From Nostoc sp. CHAB 5715 (lineage in GTDB: Bacteria > Cyanobacteriota > Cyanobacteriia > Cyanobacteriales > Nostocaceae): a DNA stretch of 8,187 nt. Below, piece by piece: positions 5,446 to 8,187 of this stretch (its first letter is position 1; each line of letters opens with the position of its first letter). Made by a program: the position numbers and the translations under genes. The notes beneath the pieces are model-generated. The model was not told where the DNA came from. It saw nothing but the letters and a program-made list of their open reading frames with translations, and made no database searches. The stretch lies in NCBI RefSeq assembly GCF_020829685.1, contig NZ_JAIVFR010000250.1, forward strand, positions 1-8,187, read 5' to 3'.

Positions 5446-5828
5446 TATCCACGCAATTTACAGCGCTTTTCAAGTAATTGAACTACACCACTCCCTACTC
5501 CCCATCTCATCTGTGGTCTAAATACCTGAAAAATGCTGTAAATCTAAGGATTTATCTGTAAGGCATCTATCCTATGGAGGATTTTAAATAAAAAATCAAT
5601 AAATATTCATATAGTTATTTAAAGATTATGTAATTTCAGTATTCAAACCTGACCTTGTAAAGCTGAGAACTCAACACATTGCCGTCTATCGGAGGTGATA
5701 GAACCAAAGCAGGAATGTCATCATTAGGAGATGTACCTTTGGGCAGTGAAGTCAAGTAGGTGAAATATTTATTAATATTATTAATAGGAAGTGTAAATTT
5801 CAGCGTCAGGAGTCAGAAAAAATTCTTA
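5446..5828. other. A/T-rich intergenic stretch with heptamer run and small hairpin
   Basis: No conserved protein is visible here. A short run of the TCCCTAC heptamer family occurs at about 5489-5504. CTATC-GGAGGT-GATAG at 5686-5701 is a small hairpin whose loop is a perfect Shine-Dalgarno sequence. A tiny frame ATG 5715 to TAG 5757-5759 (14 codons, Gly/Ser/Leu-rich) follows it and stops immediately before a GTG at 5760. That GTG opens the frame of the next gene, but the codons up to 5828 look like A/T-rich spacer plus a GTCAGGAGTCAGAA repeat-like run. Confidence 0.4.
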
Positions 5829-6101
5829 ATGGCAGGTATTTCGCATCAATCATCAAATTTTTCAGCAATAGAACAGAAGATCATGAAAGATCAAGAACCA
5901 TCAGACTCTAAGGAATTCGTCGGAAATCTCAAGAATGGAATCTGGCTGTTTGGATTGTCATCCTGGGTATTTGGCATTACCGATCGCAGCATTGCTTCAT
6001 TTGCGGATGGCTATCTATCTGCTTTGGATTTAACGCAAATATTCACAGCAGCTACCTTCTTTGTGGCGTGGCTATTTTTGAAACCGACATCCAGAGTTTA
6101 A
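5829..6101 (+). CDS. Small two-helix membrane protein, unknown function
   Basis: From ATG 5829 the product is 90 residues. Other possible starts in frame are GTG 5760 (113 residues, adding a hydrophobic leader) and ATG 5883 (72 residues); none has a well-spaced ribosome binding site, so the start is uncertain. The conserved-looking part is the C-terminal two thirds: GNLKNGIWLFGLSSWVFGITDR forms a first hydrophobic segment (about 36-50), and LTQIFTAATFFVAWLFL a second (about 69-85), with a short acidic loop between. The N-terminus is polar with many Ser and charged residues. No motif is recognised. It is flanked by long spacers, so it is probably transcribed alone. Confidence 0.45.
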   Translation: MAGISHQSSNFSAIEQKIMKDQEPSDSKEFVGNLKNGIWLFGLSSWVFGITDRSIASFADGYLSALDLTQIFTAATFFVAWLFLKPTSRV

Positions 6102-6540
6102 GATCGGCGACTGGTTGAGTATTCAGTCACTCTTAACGCTAGTCTTATAAAGATTTTGGAAAGTTATCTATATTGATCGCCATAAGGGATGCTACACAGA
6201 AAGCATAGATTCTTTTGCATTGATCGCAATCAGGGTAATTCGTAAAATCTTTGAATTACCCGTGCTACCTATTCAAGACATGCTATACACAATCGCACTA
6301 TAAGCGCGTAAGTTGCTATTGGATTTTGCTCCATCCTACCTCTACATCCAATGAAATTGTAGTTGTATTGTATCTTTTGCCTTTTGAAGTCAGAGTTATA
6401 GCTTTTTTATTTTGGTGTATCTAGAAAAATTTTTCTAATTTTGCGGAATTGATTATGCTCAGGTGGTAGTCTATATCAGACTAGCGATTTATACTGAAAC
6501 TCTATAACGAAACCTTCGGGGTATATAACCCCATATTAAA
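6102..6540. other. Gene-free spacer with hairpins
   Basis: About 440 bases without a credible reading frame. GGGTAATTC (6233-6241) and GAATTACCC (6253-6261) form a perfect nine-base stem with an 11-base loop. A second hairpin, GGGGTATATAACCCC, lies at about 6518-6532, just before the ftsH terminator. The stretch is otherwise A/T-rich. No tRNA-like or riboswitch-like fold was recognised. Confidence 0.5.
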
Positions 6541-6568
6541 AGCCCGGTCTTCATGACTGGGCTTTTTT
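6541..6568. terminator. Bidirectional intrinsic terminator after ftsH
   Basis: AGCCCGGTC (6541-6549) pairs with GACTGGGCT (6555-6563), with one mismatch that becomes a G-U wobble in + strand RNA, and a five-base loop. On the + strand the stem is followed by six T; on the - strand the complement gives a run of four T. It lies about 50 bases beyond the stop codon of the - strand ftsH gene and would end that transcript, and it would also stop readthrough from the left. Confidence 0.8.
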
Positions 6569-6616
6569 AACAATTACGAGTTAGGAATTGTTCTTAACTT
6601 CTAACTACTCATTAAA

Positions 6617-8170
6617 TTAGGCAAAGGCAGCAGTTGTCACATCGTTATTCGACAGAATTTCTTGCAACTCTTCAGCATCTACCGTTTCTTTATCAACTAG
6701 CATTTGCGCTATCTCATCTAAAATGTGGCGGTTACGCACCAACACTTCTTTAGCGCGTGTATAGGCTACATCCACAAGTTTACGGACTTCTTCATCGATA
6801 GCGGCGGCGGTTTCTTCAGAGAAATCACGCTCTGACATGATATCTCGTCCCAGGAACATGTTACCTTGTTGACGACCAAGGGCGACTGGGCCTAAGCGAT
6901 CGCTCATGCCAAATCTGGTGATCATCTGACGCGCAACCCGTGCTACTTGTTGTAAGTCATTAGAAGCACCAGTGGTAACTTCTTCTTCACCAAAGATTAA
7001 TTCTTCAGCAATCCGACCACCCAAAGCCACTGCCATCTGATTTTCCAGATAAGCGCGGCTGTATAAACCTGTGTCCATCCGGTCTTCGCTGGGGGTAAAC
7101 CAAGTTAAACCACCTGCACGACCACGAGGAATGATGCTAATCTTCTGCACAGGATCGTAGTCTGGCATTAAAGCACCAACTAAGGCATGACCAGCTTCGT
7201 GATATGCTACCAAGGTTTTGCGCTTTTCGCTCATTACCCGGTCTTTCTTCTCTGGCCCAGCTAATACGCGATCAATCGCGTCGTTGATTTCATCCATTGA
7301 AATCTCAGTCAAATTCCGGCGGGCTGCCAGAATTGCGGCTTCATTGAGCAGGTTGGATAAATCTGCACCAGTGAATCCAGGGGTACGACGGGCAATTTTA
7401 TCCAAGTCCACATCTTTGGCCAAGGTCTTACCACGGGCGTGTACCTTGAGGATTTCGCTGCGTCCGGCATAGTCGGGACGGTCTACCACAACTTGACGGT
7501 CAAAGCGACCAGGACGCAATAGGGCTGCATCTAGGACATCAGGACGGTTGGTAGCGGCAATAATGATGATGCCAGTATTACCTTCAAAGCCGTCCATTTC
7601 TGTGAGCAACTGGTTGAGGGTTTGTTCCCGCTCATCGTTACCACCACCTAAACCTGCACCCCGTTGACGACCTACGGCGTCAATTTCATCGATGAAGACG
7701 ATACAAGGAGCATTGGTTTTAGCTTGTTCAAATAAATCGCGGACGCGGGATGCACCCACACCGACGAACATTTCGACAAATTCTGAACCGGAGATTGAGA
7801 AGAAGGGTACACCTGCTTCACCAGCTACGGCACGAGCTAGAAGGGTTTTACCTGTACCAGGAGGGCCAACTAACAGTACACCTTTAGGAATTTTTGCACC
7901 AACGGCGGTAAAGCGATCGGCGTTTTTCAGAAAGTCTACAACTTCGTTTAATTCCAACTTGGCTTGGTCAATACCAGCAACATCGCCAAATGTTACCTGA
8001 GTTTGTGGTTCCATTTGGACTCTAGCTTTGGATTTGCCAAAGTTCATCGCTTGGCTACCTGGGCCATTTTGAGCGCGACGTAGCAAGAAGAATAAGCCAA
8101 CCAAAAGCAATACAGGGAAAAATAAGCTGCTCAGTGCCTTAAACCAAAATCCTTCATCGGTTTGGGGCAA
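6617..8170 (-). CDS. ftsH: Membrane-bound ATP-dependent zinc protease FtsH, FtsH3-type, 5' end missing
   Basis: The 517 visible residues begin at LPQTDEGFW (the first codon is an internal Leu TTG, not a start). They contain the second membrane helix (about 12-30), Walker A GPPGTGKT (102-109), pore loop FVG (135-137), Walker B IVFIDEID (157-164), second region of homology RPGRFDR (219-225), and the zinc protease site HEAGH (324-328) with the [10 protein letters not shown] segment that supplies the third ligand. All catalytic residues are intact. FtsH is a hexameric quality-control protease; in cyanobacteria the FtsH3 type pairs with FtsH2 in thylakoids (photosystem II repair) and with FtsH1 in the plasma membrane. 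The [20 protein letters not shown] linker and [10 protein letters not shown] match my memory of Synechocystis FtsH3 (616 residues), so about 100 N-terminal residues are missing. An in-frame TAG lies at 8177-8179, where homology has already ended. A terminator follows at 6541. Confidence 0.93.
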   Translation of the reverse strand: MPQTDEGFWFKALSSLFFPVLLLVGLFFLLRRAQNGPGSQAMNFGKSKARVQMEPQTQVTFGDVAGIDQAKLELNEVVDFLKNADRFTAVGAKIPKGVLLVGPPGTGKTLLARAVAGEAGVPFFSISGSEFVEMFVGVGASRVRDLFEQAKTNAPCIVFIDEIDAVGRQRGAGLGGGNDEREQTLNQLLTEMDGFEGNTGIIIIAATNRPDVLDAALLRPGRFDRQVVVDRPDYAGRSEILKVHARGKTLAKDVDLDKIARRTPGFTGADLSNLLNEAAILAARRNLTEISMDEINDAIDRVLAGPEKKDRVMSEKRKTLVAYHEAGHALVGALMPDYDPVQKISIIPRGRAGGLTWFTPSEDRMDTGLYSRAYLENQMAVALGGRIAEELIFGEEEVTTGASNDLQQVARVARQMITRFGMSDRLGPVALGRQQGNMFLGRDIMSERDFSEETAAAIDEEVRKLVDVAYTRAKEVLVRNRHILDEIAQMLVDKETVDAEELQEILSNNDVTTAAFA

Positions 8171-8187
8171 AAATTCCTAAAGGTGTA
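8162..8187 (+). other. Inverted copy of internal ftsH sequence at the window edge (fold-back junction)
   Basis: The last 26 bases are the reverse complement of 7877-7902 with one mismatch (the final 21 bases, 8167-8187, are exact). Read on the + strand they encode GAKIPKGV, the residues just before Walker A of this same FtsH. The - strand ftsH frame loses homology at this point and meets a stop. So a second, oppositely oriented ftsH piece begins here and presumably continues past the window. Confidence 0.8.

Noticed and set aside
6102..6616. tRNA, rRNA or riboswitch in the long spacer
   Set aside because: No cloverleaf, CCA-like end or known aptamer core could be recognised; only isolated hairpins are present.
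7218..8000. Two + strand open frames opposite ftsH (7218-7472 and 7692-8000)
   Set aside because: They are opposite the highly conserved AAA domain of FtsH and have Arg/Ser/Pro-rich shadow composition.

Overview
The window looks like chromosomal DNA of a filamentous, heterocyst-forming cyanobacterium (Nostoc/Anabaena group). The evidence is the HIP1 octamer GCGATCGC at 1844, 2277, 2757, 4893, 5268 and 6896, the heptameric short tandem repeats (GGGAGTR/TCCCTAC), several fold-back repeats of the kind that litter Nostocales intergenic DNA, and an FtsH protease of cyanobacterial FtsH3 type.

The left part (1-3745, + strand) is a run of envelope genes resembling the core of a type IV secretion or conjugation machine. 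It holds the 3' end of a VirB8/TraE-like gene, a complete diverged paralogue of it (505-1215), a VirB10/TrbI-like gene that starts inside the stop codon of the previous one (1212-2843, ATGA overlap), and a short VirB9/TraK-like gene (3173-3745). Together these would form an inner-membrane to periplasm channel scaffold. No ATPase, relaxase or pilin gene is visible. Two fold-back elements interrupt the cluster: a ~220-base imperfect palindrome with heptamer arrays in its arms (244-465) and a MITE-like element with ~35-base terminal inverted repeats (2863-3069).

The middle (3746-6616) is a patchwork. It has a repeat-rich spacer with a G/C-rich hairpin and three palindromes all centred on CTTAAG, a good -35/-10 promoter at 4200-4228, and two small unidentified genes (4419-4658 and 4722-4979, the second a membrane protein). 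Next comes a broken ABC exporter 3' end on the - strand, joined at a HIP1 site to the 3' end of an unrelated + strand gene. A small two-helix membrane protein gene (5829-6101) follows, then about 500 bases without a gene.

The right part (6541-8187) holds a terminator and most of an ftsH3-type gene on the - strand. The gene lacks about its first 100 codons: at 8162-8170 the homologous sequence stops and the window ends in an inverted copy of the gene's own AAA-domain sequence. This is either a fold-back rearrangement or, more likely, a chimeric read or contig-end artefact, so the right edge should not be trusted as genomic order.
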